Both the position numbers and the translations under genes were made by a program. Shown here piece by piece: positions 45,620 through 58,497 of a stretch of 64,000 nucleotides of DNA. The notes below the pieces were generated by a model. The model saw nothing but the letters and a program-made list of their open reading frames with translations, had not been told where the DNA came from and made no database searches. Position 1 is the first letter of the stretch. Each line of letters opens with the position of its first letter. The stretch comes from Pocillopora verrucosa. Its lineage: Eukaryota; Cnidaria; Anthozoa; Scleractinia; Pocilloporidae. Location of the stretch: the NCBI RefSeq assembly GCF_036669915.1, contig NC_089320.1, positions 8,353,233 through 8,417,232 on the forward strand, read 5' to 3'.

Positions 45620-47205
45620 CACGAACCGGCGGGCGACGAGGACGAGGCGTTTTTGGCAGATGGCATTAATAACGGATTTCAACTGGTGGACCTTAATACG
45701 TAATTCACCGAGGTAAATATGCGCAACTATAAATCGGCTACTAATCCCACCACTTAACTGTTGGTGGAAAAAACTATTTGTGACGAAACTCAGCTTGGCA
45801 ACTACGTTATTACGGCCACGAAACCTACGGTAGTAAGCACTTCAGAAGCGATTCCTAAATCAGCACGCAGTATTTTAAATTTCAGTCATTAGATGACGCT
45901 ATCAAACTCCTAAAACCCTATTATTTCATGGCTAAAATAGATCTCAAACATGCTTACCGCTCGGTACCTATCCCCCCCACAAATTATCAGGCTTCAGGCT
46001 ACATGTGGCGGTTTTTCGGGGGACGATTTTGACAGTTATTTTTGTGACACTCGCCTTCCATTCGGTGCTAAAAGCTCTCCTGAAATCTTTCATTTTCTAA
46101 CACATGCTGTTCGGCGCATAATGGGGAAGAGAAGTTTTGTGAATATTATCGTTTATCTCGACGATTTCCTTGTCAATGGCTCAAGCGGAAAGCCCTCATG
46201 CCTATGAAGTCTTGCCACAATTGCTGCAATATTTAGGCTTTACTATAAGTCAACGTAAACTCATGCCACCCACCCACACATTATCCTTTCTGGGTGTAGA
46301 ACTGGATACAGTCTCGTGTGGCATCTCGCTCCCACAGGAGAAATCTCACGAATCAGCAGCAGTTCTTCTCACAGTGGGTGGTTATTTCAGGGTCGATTGG
46401 TTTTATTTCAACTTCTCACTTTATCACCCAGCGTGTTCTTGTCTACATATTAACCACAAAGAAACTTTAGCTATAATTCTTGCTGCTACGCGATGGGGCC
46501 ACCTCTGGGCAAACCATCGGGTTATTATTTATAGTGATAAGACAAGGGTGCAGATCATCAATAAGGGCACTACGAACAACAAAATTATTATGCAGGAGCT
46601 CCGTGCGCTTTTCTGACTTTGAGTGCTCCTCAGTTTTTATATAACTGCAACTTATCTCGAGGGTTTTTGTAACACTATTGCCGATGCAGTTTCGCGCCTT
46701 CATGAGCGCCCTCATCTGTTATCCTTTTACTTCGTCCCAAAGGGTTGCGCTGCGGCGGCCAATTTGGCACTAACTGATCACACGTCGTCTCACGATCGCT
46801 CCTTTGAGTTTTTTAGGTGCACAAGACCCTCGGTTGGCATCTCAATTATAACAGGAAATTACTAAGTATCGTTCTCAGCTCGAAGAAGAATTCACTATAG
46901 CAACTTACAAAACTCATCGTGACACCTACTTGAAGTTCTGCTTCTACATGGGTTACACTTCGGTCCCAGTTCAACCTGATCACCTGCTGCAATACGCCGC
47001 TTTCTTAGCCCGTAGTCTTAAAGCTGGCTCCGTACGAAGCTACCTGAACATCATTGATGTACTTCACAAGGAGTTTGGCCTGCCTAATCCGCTGCTCGAT
47101 AAGTGGCCCTTAAGTCATTGCTCACAGGTATCAATCGATCCAAAGGGCTACATTTTCTGGGTTTGGACCTTTGGTTTGGTGTATTCGTCAAATATCTTTA
47201 TCTAA
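45620..47205 (+). pseudogene. DIRS-like retrotransposon: RT, RNase H, recombinase N-terminus
   Basis: Plus-strand pieces: a leader (DEDEAFLADGINNGFQLV; TQLGNYVITATKPTVVS), RT with YFMAKIDLKHAYRSVPIP, LPFGAKSSPEIFHFLT and the active-site box VYLDDFLV at 46150-46170, the thumb (TLSFLGVELDT), an RNase H-like region (CLHINHKETLAI, VIIYSDKTRVQIINKGT, FCNTIADAVSRLHE) and, at 46870-47150, a recombinase N-terminal domain (YKTHRDTYLKFCFYMGY; AGSVRSYLNIIDVL). Several stops and frameshifts. The catalytic recombinase domain is absent; homology stops where the hAT relic starts. Confidence 0.8.
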
Positions 47206-47236
47206 AGCTCATCCTACCCACTGCTAAGCTCACACT

Positions 47237-48546
47237 TTGAGTTTAAGCGTGAAAGATATAACCTGTAACTGTAAACTGTTGTCACAAACAGTGGATATTG
47301 TCAAGGATATCGTTACCTTGATCAAATTTTCACCACGGTGGGAATCCTTACTTCAACAGCTCAAGGAAAATCTGGGGACGGAAGACGGGGATACTAGCTC
47401 CCGTGGAATTATTAGACTTTGCCCTACAAGGTGGACGGTTAGAGCCAGTTTTTTTGGACAAATTGTTGAGAACTATGCGGTTCATATGGCAGAGTGGAAT
47501 AATTGTTTATCCTAACGATTACAGCCCGATGTGCGTGCAACGATAATAGGATGTGAGGCCCAAATGGACCGATTTGAATTTTTCTTTAGTTTTCATCTTG
47601 GAGAGCGGCTTTATTCCTACACCGATAATCTATCTAAAACTCTTCAAAGTAGTAAGATGGCTGCTGTCAGTGGACAACGCCTGGCAAATCTAACAAAGGA
47701 GACGCTCACAATGCGCATTGATTAGAGCTTCAACCGTTTCTATGCTAATGTTGCCCGCAAGAGTGCAAGCCTGGTTGGCGAACCCACACTTCCAAGAAAG
47801 CGACGCACTCCGGCCGGACTAGAGGTTGGTGCTGGTACACCAAGCTATTCCCAAACTGCCAAAGATCATTTTAGAAGGTCCATTATGAGGCTACTGGTCT
47901 TATTGTCAATGCTATCGATCAGCGCTTTAACCAGGAAAGCTTCAGCTGCTAAGCCCAGATAGAGACCCTCTTGGTTAGAGCTGCTAATGATGACGACTAT
48001 GAGGTAGAGTTCAAGTTTCTTGAAGCATCATACAGCAGAGATGGTGATACTGAGGCACTGCCTGGGCAACTAAGTTTTTTGGAAGTTATGTTAAAGGAGA
48101 AATTATCATGTTTTAACGAAATCCTGTTGGCGGTGTCAAAGTCTCCAGAACCAGAAAAGAGGCTAATTCAGGAAGTCCAAAATATCTGTAAGCTGCATGC
48201 CGTAAATCCTGCCACCAGCGCTGCTGGCGAGCGTTCATTTTCATCTGCACGGCGTCTGAAGACGTGGCTTCGATCAAGGATGGGTGGCGAAAGGTTTAGC
48301 AACCTAGCAGTGTTGAATGGCCACAAGCAGAGAACAGACAGTGTCTCTATAGCTGACGTCGCACAGGAGTTTGTTTCCCGCAATGAGAACCGCAAGAGAA
48401 ACTTCGGCACTGCGAGCAGCTTCAAGACGCAGCAAGGGTACGTAGTTCTATTTAACACAATAACTGTATTGGATAGTAAAACAAGTGAGGACGTCTATGT
48501 TATATTAATTGAAGTTGTAAATAAGATGGCGCGCAATGCAAGATAA
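47237..48546 (+). pseudogene. hAT-type transposase relic (ZMYM1/TTF-like)
   Basis: Plus-strand frames carry IIRLCPTRWTVRASFFGQIV, the conserved CPTRW box of hAT-derived TTF/ZMYM proteins, and near the end AVNPATSAAGERSFSSARRL and KTWLRSRMGGERFSNLAVL, the hAT C-terminal dimerisation region. Stops at 47514, 47723 and 47950 and frame changes make it inactive. No terminal inverted repeats were identified, so the ends of the element are unknown. Confidence 0.85.
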
Positions 48547-49757
48547 ATGACGCACACTTCCTTAGCGTTTGTTTGCATTGGCCAGATTTTTTAGCCCTAC
48601 CACTTTAAAATGGCCTTCGCGGCCCCTGCTTTGTCAATAGATGCTCTAAACAAGCAAAAACCATTTCTGAATACGTAACTCCGGTTTTTCTTTTTGTATT
48701 TTGGTTTTCTTCCCCTTCTAGGAAAATAAGCGATACGGATTTTTCCGTGTTTCAGCAGCCATAATCCGAGAACATTCCGACAAAACAACCACGGATTGAA
48801 AATGGTGAAAGATTTGCCATTCTTTCATCAACCTGACCCAGTGGTGCGAAACGCGAGTGATGTGTCAGCATTTGATTGGCGATATCAATACACGTGAAAA
48901 AATATCGTATTTTTTCACGAGTGTTGTTACGGCTTTTTCTCTTTTCTTGGAAATCCTTGTATAACGCCGTAGTCCATATGATGATATCCACATATTTTGT
49001 GCAGGGACTGTCTTGCAGTCTTGAGGTCGTCCACAGGAGGGAAGTTCACAACTGTACTTCCTCTTTAACAATATTATTTTCATTATCGTCATTACTATTA
49101 TCATCATTTTTGACTGGCATGACAGCTATCATCAGGTCGATTTTCCCTCGGACCATCTATACCAAATTTATTACAGATTTCGACTAGTGCGATGGTCTGT
49201 TATTACAAAGCGTAACAGTACTTTTATTTCAAAGTGCGACAAGAGTTATTACTGAGTGTGACAGGTATTACATAGTTCGACAATTTCATTACAAAATGCA
49301 ACGATTATTACAAAATACAACAGAAAAGGCACTCTCTATCTCTTGAATCCTTAGTGCTGGAGGCATGGCATTCAGTGTTACCATAAGATAATTAAATAAT
49401 TTCCTCTGCCTTTGATTACATTCGCCAACTAAGTTTACGGTTTTGTAAACCCTGCTCACCTTCATCAAAAGAGAATGGCAAAAAGCTGTTACGATGTACA
49501 TTAGGTCAGTATATGTACATATGTTAATGTTTAAGGTTTTATGATTTTTTCACGACGTTAATCAAAAGCCCTCCCTTGAAATCTTCCTTGTGTGTTCTTA
49601 TCACGAGGTACGCTCTTGTCAATGCATGCAGCTTTCATGGTCTTCATACACGTATACAAATTATACAAAAGTTGGAATGTATTATGCAAATATATTAAAT
49701 TTATCATGCAGCGAATTGTTGACCGAGAAGTTATTATCTACGGAGAGAACTATGAAG

Positions 49758-49792
<35 letters not shown>

Positions 49793-50028
49793 TGTCGGTG
49801 AGGAGTATAACAAGATAATCTGGCTAAGTTGATAATTTAAATTGGCCTCTGTAAAGAGTTTCTAAATCTAAGGTCTCGAGTGTGAGCTTTTCATCAGAGA
49901 GAACAAATTGTCGAACTGCTTACTATCATCTTAAACCTACCATTAGAATTTTATTTTAACCGCAGGAATATTTTATATGCTTCATACACGCCGAGCCCGC
50001 TTCTTTTCCTGTTTGTTTAAATCCTTCT
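48547..50028. other. Spacer with a small palindrome
   Basis: No supported gene. At 48892-48925 CACGTGAAAAAATA and its inverse form a tight hairpin. From 49195 to 49310 TATTACAAAGYGYRACA-like motifs recur several times (short degenerate repeats). Confidence 0.5.
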
Positions 50029-51063
50029 TCAGTCATGCCCTCCTGTTCTACGCAAACGGAAAACATTAACACATTTTTTAAGAATATTTTTAAAAGCCCT
50101 CCTATAATCAGAGTTTAAACCAGCGTAAACGAAAACGTTGACGCAATGATTCGCGTAAATCATCAGCACAGCAATTTTAACAACAGCTTCTGGTATCACG
50201 GCAGCTGTCAGCATCTCAACGATGTCGATGGTTACAATTGGAACTACTAGCAAGATGAAAGATCCCACAACTGCAGCCACAATAAACGTCGTCTTTCGCT
50301 GTTTCATGGCTTCTACCTTCTTCTGTCTCACTGCCTCCATCGGCTGTGGAAAAAATTGGGAATTACTATCCCTTCCCGCGAGGTTAAAACCGCTGGAAAC
50401 GACTTGTGCTTCAATTCGCCGTAAGTGATGAAGACTTTCTCTTAAGATGAAAACGTTGAGGAAGGTGACAACGATTATGGGAATGACGTGAACGAATAGA
50501 TAAAGACATGTGATATACTCCTGAATTAGAAACGATGGGAATCGACAGAAGGTTACCACTGTTTCAGGCTCTTTTCCACCCCAACCTAAGACAGGCAGGA
50601 GTGAGACAGTCACCACAGACAACCAAATCACGCAAACTCCCATCAAGACCTTTTTTGTCGTCATCCAGCTGTAGTAGCAATACGGGAAAAAAATGGATAC
50701 AGACCTTTCAACAGCGACAAGAAGAATATGAAGATTTGAAGCAGCGCCAAACAACGTAGACACTGGTATCGCAACAGGACAGAAAGATTTTAGATCGCAG
50801 TTAACGTCCAGAACTTCTACTAGTCTTAAGGGGAGTGAAACTGCACCTTGGAAGAAGTCGGGTACAGCTAAAGCCACCAGGAGATAGTTACTTTTCGTTT
50901 GCAGACGTGTGTTGATGTAAACCGCGAGTATAACTAGAATGTTCCCAAACACTGCAATTACAGCAATGACTGCGTATATCAAGGAGATTAAATAAGTTTC
51001 TGCTCTTTTAACGGATGCGGAAATCTCAGAGTTATTGCTTACGTTTAGCGGATGAGTATTCAT
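50029..51063 (-). CDS. Rhodopsin-class GPCR, single exon (paralogue 3)
   Basis: 344 residues on the minus strand, no intron. N-terminal NVS and NNS glycosylation sites, Asn41 in TM1, LAVPDFFQG with Asp69 in TM2, Cys95 in TM3 and a Cys in ECL2 (TFCRF), ERS (119-121) where DRY is expected, Trp147 in TM4, basic third loop ending MKQRKTTFIV, LLVVP in TM6 and NVFVY (309-313) in TM7. It shares the LVVPI.xIDxxEML and YANxCVNVxVYAG blocks with the receptors at 39440 and 42884 and is the third member of the family, in opposite orientation. Loss of both D/E-R-Y Tyr and its aromatic replacement is notable. Ligand unknown. Confidence 0.92.
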   Translation of the reverse strand: MNTHPLNVSNNSEISASVKRAETYLISLIYAVIAVIAVFGNILVILAVYINTRLQTKSNYLLVALAVPDFFQGAVSLPLRLVEVLDVNCDLKSFCPVAIPVSTLFGAASNLHILLVAVERSVSIFFPYCYYSWMTTKKVLMGVCVIWLSVVTVSLLPVLGWGGKEPETVVTFCRFPSFLIQEYITCLYLFVHVIPIIVVTFLNVFILRESLHHLRRIEAQVVSSGFNLAGRDSNSQFFPQPMEAVRQKKVEAMKQRKTTFIVAAVVGSFILLVVPIVTIDIVEMLTAAVIPEAVVKIAVLMIYANHCVNVFVYAGLNSDYRRAFKNILKKCVNVFRLRRTGGHD

Positions 51064-54000
51064 ATTACCAACGAAGGCAATATTGCGTGAATAAACGTTT
51101 TCTTTCCGTGTCGATTAGTTCGTTTGTTTTCCTCGCTGCACTTCTAAAAAGTGTTTTTAACCACAATACCTATTTGCTTTATTTTAATTAAACTCTTTGT
51201 AAACTCCATCATCATCAGTGGCTGCCACCAAAGTCAACTAAGCATGCAATCACACTTGATGTTTCCTTCTTTTCTCCTTCATTTGCTCATATGTTTGAAG
51301 GTGTTCGGTTCAGCTTCGTATTTGCTTACGATAACTCCTAGGCGAATCTGTACCAGTTTGCGTATCTGTAACAGTATGTATCTGAACATAACTAAATCTG
51401 CATTTAAATACGACACCCGGTTTCAAAGACCACCGTTTCCTTTGGGGAAACGATTTAATCGATAATAAAGTTGTATAGACATAACAGAGTTGAGAATGAC
51501 TCATTTGACATTACTTAAGATAGCGGACCGTTCTTGGTTTACTGAGGAAATGAAACGACAAAATAAGAGACTCTACCACGTAATTGAATGAAGTGTTTGG
51601 TTCGCCAAAATTACATCAATTTAGCATCCAATTATGAAGCAGAGCTCTTGTGGATTAAGAAACAGCTGCGTATTTTTTAGGAAAGATTTTCTCTCGATCA
51701 TGCTTTCCTCTTTGTTTTCGCACGACTTCAAAATGATGTCAACATGTGGATTGTCATCAGTATATTAGTGAAATGCGGCTGCAATTTTGATATGGCATAC
51801 CGGCTTGGATGAAAACCTGAAAGTGTGTTGTGCATGATTTGATATGTATCTGAAAATGTCGGTCACAAGTAAACAATAAAAGGTGGCGAATGGTGCATTA
51901 GTCGAACAGTCTAAGAGGAAGTCTCTTTTTCATACGAGTCATCTTAAAAGGTTTAGAAAATGTGTCATCGGGCCTCTGTGACTCCTTCAATTTGTAATAC
52001 AATTTTCAGCAATCCATAGCAAAGCTCTTAACGCCGCACGTAATGTTTCCTCACGACTTTACGTTTCGGTGTTTATTACTTTTCAACTATTGTGCGGTTG
52101 TCTTCTGGACATGAGGAATATTAACTTGATTTATGGATCGGCAGTTTTCGTAACTTTGGGATAATTAAACTCACTAAAATTACACGGATATTGTTCGCAA
52201 CAGCATGAAAGCTTCTTCAACACGTCAAGATTTCAATACAGCTGCATAGCACAAAAAATGGATTCGGAGAGCGAAAAAATGCTCAAAGAAATGAAACTGT
52301 AAGATCTGTGTAACAATTTTTAAATAGACCATTAGCAGATTAACAACATCTCCGTTTAACCTGAAGAAGCAAGTGCAGCGGAGAAAAAGGTCACTTTCGT
52401 AAATTAGGTTAGACTCTTTTCATTAATTTCGCGCGATTAACCCTGTGACACTTTGTAGTCAACAGCCAACTATTGTCCTTATAACCCAGTTGCAGTGTCA
52501 CCTGATGTAACCAATCAGACCAATGTATCCTCTGAATGTAATGAAACTAATAATTATTTCAACAACGAAGTTCTTAACGATATGGAAAACGAGGAAAGTC
52601 CTATTGCTTTGAAGAACCGGGTTGGCGATTGTACTCTTGAAATACTCTTGACATCACTTCAAGCATTGATTGACAACATTCGCTGGTCTAGGTATCTATT
52701 TTCAATCTTCTCTCTGTTTTGAAATTTAAATTGCTATCAGATATATGAACTGTGACATTACCAAAATTCTAAAGTGTATACGTGGCCGTTTGGAAACTGT
52801 TTACTCGTGAAAAAATTAAGGCAGACGTTGACGGGAATCAGGAGCCTTAAACTTACACCAGCAATAGATTATTGGCCAAAATCAAGTCCTTTCAAGAGTT
52901 TATTCTGGTCACCACAGTAAGGATACAACTTTACAATACTAGCTTAGCTACATGCGTCAAAATTAAAGCAGAAACCGTCTTCTTACACTGAGTAATAATC
53001 GTAGCGAGACCTATCACTGACATGTCCATCATCCGCCATTCAGCAATTTTCGAACAAAACACGCTCGCAGTATTTCTACAATAACATACTTTCATCCGAG
53101 ATAATTAGGGCTTTAAATTCTTGTACTCTTGTGCTACATAAAAACGAAGAATGACCTCACATATTCTCAAGATTACAAGTAAGATCAGGATTAAACTTTT
53201 CTGCACAGCAGCAAAATTTCATAAATTCAAACAGTGAAAGAAAGGACGGATTTTAATTTAGCTCACCTTTCCTATAACTAACCAAGGTACAAACATAACC
53301 TTAATTAAAGTTTCTAAATTATTCAAGTTAAGGAAAATGAAGAAAAACCACCAACGAAAGCTGAGGTGTTAGGGCTTAGTTGTTATTCAAAACCGCTAAA
53401 TTTAGTGACCAATTGAAAGGAACTCGTTTTTTTTGAGGACGCAAATTAATATTCTGAACAGGAACTGATAAGACTTGATTATCCAACATTAAAAATTGTA
53501 ATGACAAAAACGTTTTTTATCCTCAAAAGTAAGTCTTCATAGTAAACTTAAAAACATTCGTCGGCTATCCCATTTGCAAACTTCACACTAGTATCTCGCG
53601 GGTGATTGTTATCGCTCATTATACATCTCTCGAAGTAGAAGTAAATTGCGAGTTAATTTTTCGCATAAATTTACACTTTATAAGGTGTGGACACTCTTAG
53701 TTATTCGGTTTTAGCCCAGTCTAAGGTCTATAAAACCGGATCCTATTCATGAGTTCATTAAGTTAGTTATAAAGGTAACTGATGAATATGAAAGCGACCT
53801 TCGCAGTAACGAATACTACTTAGGCGGTAGAGAAAATGAGGCTCAAAATAAGGGGAAAATTCAAGCCTGTACTGGATTAAAGCCAATGACCTTTGCGATA
53901 CCGGAGCATTGCTCTACCAACTGAGAGTTGTAATGAACTCGTTAGGTGATGAATGGTAAATGATTGTGAATATATGAAAATAAAATATTTACGTATTCAC

Positions 54001-54124
54001 AGTAATTTAAAGAATGACTAGCACATTTTCTACGTTTGCAAAAAAATGAAACCTGACTTTGGTCTAAAGATGTCAAATGATCATCAGAATAAGTGCTTGT
54101 GAGGAGACGTGATTCCTGGAAAAG
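51064..54124. other. Gene-free spacer between GPCR 3 and the Amt gene
   Basis: About 3 kb. A possible exon at 52496-52692 (plus) has an AG before it, GTATCT after it and an Asn/Glu-rich reading (LEILLTSLQALIDNIRW at its end), but no partner exon in matching phase was found. Nothing else is supported. Confidence 0.4.
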
Positions 54125-57100
54125 TTAAGCGTCTTGCAGATCCACCTGTACTCCGACTTCAGCTGTCATCTTTCGCTTCGATAAATGGCTTCCTGAACTG
54201 GACTCGAGACCATAGTTGGCATATCCTGGAAGATTCCGAATGGAAAGTATTTGATCCATGTTGGTTCCGTGCCTATTAGCTAGAGCTTCATTTTTGGTGT
54301 ATTCTCCGAAACTGTCGACTCCGTCCTCTTCTCCCTCCAGTGTATCGTTTTCCAGTCCAAAGATGTCGTCCTCAGAATCATTATAGTCAATCCCGTGCTC
54401 AAGTTTGTCAGTACCTAAGGGTATATCAAGAGTGTCTGGTTGTAATGCAGTCTTACTTGATATATTGTTGATCCAAGCACGTTCCCGACGTGCCATATGA
54501 ATGGCAGAAAATTAAGGGTTAGAGGTGTTTGAATAGCAAGAGCCTAAGAAAATTTATGTAAATATAAGAAATACACAACAGAAAGGGACTGCACTCCTAA
54601 AATATAGCTGGGGATAGGAAAAGACTCCATTGCTTCTCCCCCATACCAAGAAATTACAAACAGTTTATAATCTGTGCCTGTGGTGCTTACGCTGCCTGTG
54701 ACCACACCAATTTGTACGCAGAGATAGCTTTTCTCTCGAAGTATTCACATCTTTAAATATTGGTTTTTTGGTATTTACTGCTGTTGTGTAGCACGATACC
54801 ATCCTACGTTTTCGTCATGTGGCGAGATTTTCACATAAAAGTTTTAAGAAAAGAAAGCAGTCAATACATCTAGCGTTTGTGGAGACTCGTGCAAGCATGG
54901 CAGAGACGTGAGGGTAAAAATCACTTCAGGTGATGGGGAAGAAAGAGAGTAATTACGGCTATCAAGGTATATTTAGGTGGCACACAAAGTGTGCATGCTG
55001 TCATTCCAGTCGTGTTGAACTTGGAAAAATTATCTTACCTATGATCTCTTGCTCACGAGTGAGTCTAATTGGAAGAATTTTATTGATAAGAAACAATTGT
55101 AGCCATGTAGTCATAGCACTCCAAGCGGCAATAACGACACATGCCAGAAGTTGGACACCCAGCAGTTTTACGCTGCCACCTTTGAAGAGCCCACGAGCAT
55201 CTGACAATCCCTCAAGCTCGTCTTCTTCTACAAATAAAGCGACTGCAATCATCCCCCAAATACCAGCAACAGCATGAGTTCCTATGCAACCCACAGGGTC
55301 ATCGACTTTCAATCTAGAAAATAATTTTTTTTGTTGCATATTCATCAGTTTTTGTCGTTGTTGAAATGGGCCCGAAAAGCAGCATAGAGCAATTTATGTT
55401 TGCAAACAGTTTGAGCAAAGAACCAAAAAAAATAAAAAAATAAAAATCCAAGATAAAGCCAGGATTCCTGTGCTTTAATCGAGTAAAATTGTAAAGCTTT
55501 CATGCAAATAGAAGCCCCTTACGCTTCTAAGGTAGCGTGGAATTGTTTCCTTCGTTCCCCTTAGAAATTGGCAAACGTAAGAACCAAAACCCTAATTTAG
55601 TGTTCAATAGCCGAATCAAACCAGCCGAAAAATGAAGAGGACAATACGAGTTTTTTCTCAATCCCCCGACCATATATGACATGCTAAAGCGTTCATTACA
55701 CCGCAAGAACGGTTTTCATAGCAACCTGTCAATAATGTCGCAACTGCCGCATGCAACCAATCCTCCTATGAATCCTATGAGGAAGGCCTCCCAAGGGCGA
55801 CACACAGCACAGATGGCTGTGATACCCACGAGACCTCCTAGAATGCCAGTTATGAATACTGCCACGTCCAGCTTTCCTTTTCGGTAGTAGTAGCTGTAAG
55901 CTATCCCTAAGATTCCTCCTCCAATTGACCCGTTCAATGTTACTATTGCTGACCTTGAGGCAAGTAGCCATTTTCCTGTGGAAGAAAATTTAAGACCCGG
56001 TTTTTACAAAGATCATGACTTTAAAAACTTTGTGTGATTTTTCCACCAGGAGGTTTTCAAGTCAGTTCTAAAGGTGAAAAAAATTCTCCTGCCAGTGTTG
56101 TTTCATTTTCCTTTTAGATTTTTTATCACAACAAAATAAACATCTACATGCCTCCACTCATTCCAAAAGTGCTGCCACAATTAAACCCAAGCCAGCCCCA
56201 CCACAGCATAAACGTTCCCAGTAGAACATTGGTGAGTGACCCCGGCTTTCCTTGTTTGACTGAATTGTCATATCGTCCTAGTCTCGGACCCAGCATGATC
56301 GAGGCCACCAAACCAGCGACTCCTCCAACTAAGTGAACACCAGAACACCCTGAAGAAAAATCGAATCAAGCTCTAATATTCATCAATGCTCTCCACAAAT
56401 CCTTTAAAAAAAAATGAAATAATTAACGTGTCGTCTTAGTCGTGTTTTCCTGATACAACCATCCTCAACCATGTCTAAAACTGCAACATTTTTCCTTTTA
56501 AGCTTCTGAAGACTTAGGTGTGTTATAGCCAAATAAGTTATGAATATTCTCTTGATAGCGCAAAGTTTCATTTTGATTTACCTGCAATGTCAATAGCACC
56601 AAGCTCCTTGAGAAAGCCTTTTTCACCCCACAGCCAATGTGCTGGAAAGACATACGATATCGTGTTGGTAAAAGAGTAAATTGTGTATGCATGTAGATGA
56701 GTTCTTTCCGCCATTGCCCCCGACACGATGGTTGTGGCAGTTGTGGCGAACGACATCTGAAAGAAATACAGGGCGAACACATCTCCTTGCTCAGCTTCTA
56801 CGTCCATCGCAAAATAACCTGGCGGGAAAGCAAACAACGAAAAAGCGTTCGGTTGAGACATTTCCATGTTATTCTTGGGAAATACGAGATATGCATTCAG
56901 CAAAGTGCATCAAATGACACGGAGATGTAGAGTGGGCCTCTTTTTTAAACGTTGATAAAATCCATTGAATAATTCTTCAGTTAATATTGAGAGGGTAGAA
57001 GCGGCTGGTTGGCTAGTTTAATTGCTCAACCCAAAACTGACGAAAAATAAAACAATAATTAATTGCTGTGACAATAACATCGATTTTCTCGGAATCTTCG

Positions 57101-58497
57101 TTGCGCCTTAGTTAGTGAATGAAGCAAGGACAGTTTTGCTTTATCAATTACGAAGGCAGGAAGCTGGTTCGCTACTTTGAAACTTCATTGCTGTGCGTGC
57201 AACTAAGATAAAAAACAATTCTTTTTTAATTTCTGGCGACACATAATTTCAGGCAAATTGTATGAAAAAAGTTTACAAACTGTCTCTATTTCTTTACCCA
57301 TGCCACAAAAGGCATTTGTTCCTTCAGCGATGCCAAAGCTAAAAGCAAATCCGTACAACCAATAAGATAGTCCTCCATATATGACGTCCACGGCATTTTT
57401 AACCATAATATTGACCTCATTCTTCTGAGAGACCAGACCTGGAAATCATAGGGAAATGACGCCTGCGTATTAGGAGCCATTAAAAATTGCTTTTTCGGTC
57501 AATGTCCTATATAAATACGTTAAAATGATGTAGATTATTGAGTTACCAAACGTTGTTCCTAGTTATTCTCAGATATGAACATCAATAACCTTATTTTTGT
57601 CACAATCCGAAGCGGGCTTTAGGGTCTGAAGACTCTTTGCAAGATATAACCTATTTTAGTACGGTCAAATTATAAGGAATACCTTCATTATGGTTATTTG
57701 GCATAACATGTATTATGCTTCAAAACTGCCAGTTTATGTTACGTGTCTTCAGCACTCTCAATTCAGTTACGAACCGACTCTCGCTCAACCTAGTATTTTT
57801 AACCCTTCAACTCCTAATATCTAATTGTTAATTATCTCCTTTAGCTGCTACACATTTTCCTGTAAATTGATCATGAGAATCTGTTGTTAGATCAAAACAA
57901 AAACTCCTACCTGACAAGTTAGAGTATTCTCATTACCTGTTTGCAGGAAAATGTATGAGGAGAAGGTAGAAGTTACATGTTAATCACTTCTAGGAGTGAA
58001 AGGGTTAATAAAAATTTCTTTTCAAAAACGAACCGATATTGAAACAGATAAACGTGAAAAAATCGTGACGGGAAAAATCATGATACAATTTTACAAGGTG
58101 TCGAGTTCCAATTTCAGCTTACGTAACTGTTAACTGATTTTCTAAAAAAAAAAAAAACACAAATATACCAAACTTCGACTTATCATTCTGGTTTATTTTC
58201 TACCTCTGGTGTATCCTATGTCTTGGTTACGCAGTTTTTTATTTCTTTTTGTTTGAGTGAGTCAGTGCAGTGGAATTTTTTTTATCAGCTTTTTTCCGAA
58301 AATGAACCAGCAAATTATACACTGAATTATACAAACAAACCTGACTCCACTAGTCCGAATCCAGACTGCATTGTAAATATTATGAAAGCACTTGTCAAAA
58401 TCCATGTTGCATCGTCCGAATTCAACTCAGCAGGGCTTGTTACAGACTCGCTTCCATTTATGTTAGTACTAGAAGAGTTCATCTCTAATTTTACCAT
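54125..58497 (-). CDS. Amt-type ammonium transporter, complete seven-exon gene
   Basis: Exons on the minus strand: 58497-58341, 57438-57298, 56818-56582, 56349-56152, 55975-55726, 55313-55039, 54414-54125. They sum to 1,548 bases, a 515-residue protein. Landmarks: WILTSAFIIFTMQSGFGLVES (20-residue parts: first span), NIMVKNAVDVIYGG, QMSFATTATTIVSGAMAER, FPAHWLWG, CSGVHLVGGVAG (first pore His), NVLLGTFMLWWGWLGFNCGS, RPWEAFLIGFIGG, and CIGTHAVAGIWG (second pore His). These define an Amt/Mep channel moving ammonium across the plasma membrane. The cytosolic C-terminus is long and acidic. The intron after FGMSGG appears to use a GC donor (GAG|GCATGT at 56151). An in-frame ATG 15 bases on is an alternative start. 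Introns contain a TTAA-ended MITE. Head to head with a second Amt gene. Confidence 0.93.
57799..58008. mobile_element. 210-bp MITE with TTAA ends in Amt intron 1
   Basis: Left end TTAACCCTTCAACTCCTA and right end TAGGAGTGAAAGGGTTAA are inverse, and ACATTTTCCTG/CAGGAAAATGT blocks pair further in. The TTAA at both ends suggests piggyBac-like target choice. It lies within intron 1 of the minus-strand Amt gene. Confidence 0.82.

Noticed and set aside
52259..52692. Possible two-exon gene (short ATG exon with GTAAGA donor, then 52496-52692)
   Set aside because: The phases do not match when joined, and no further exons or homology are visible.
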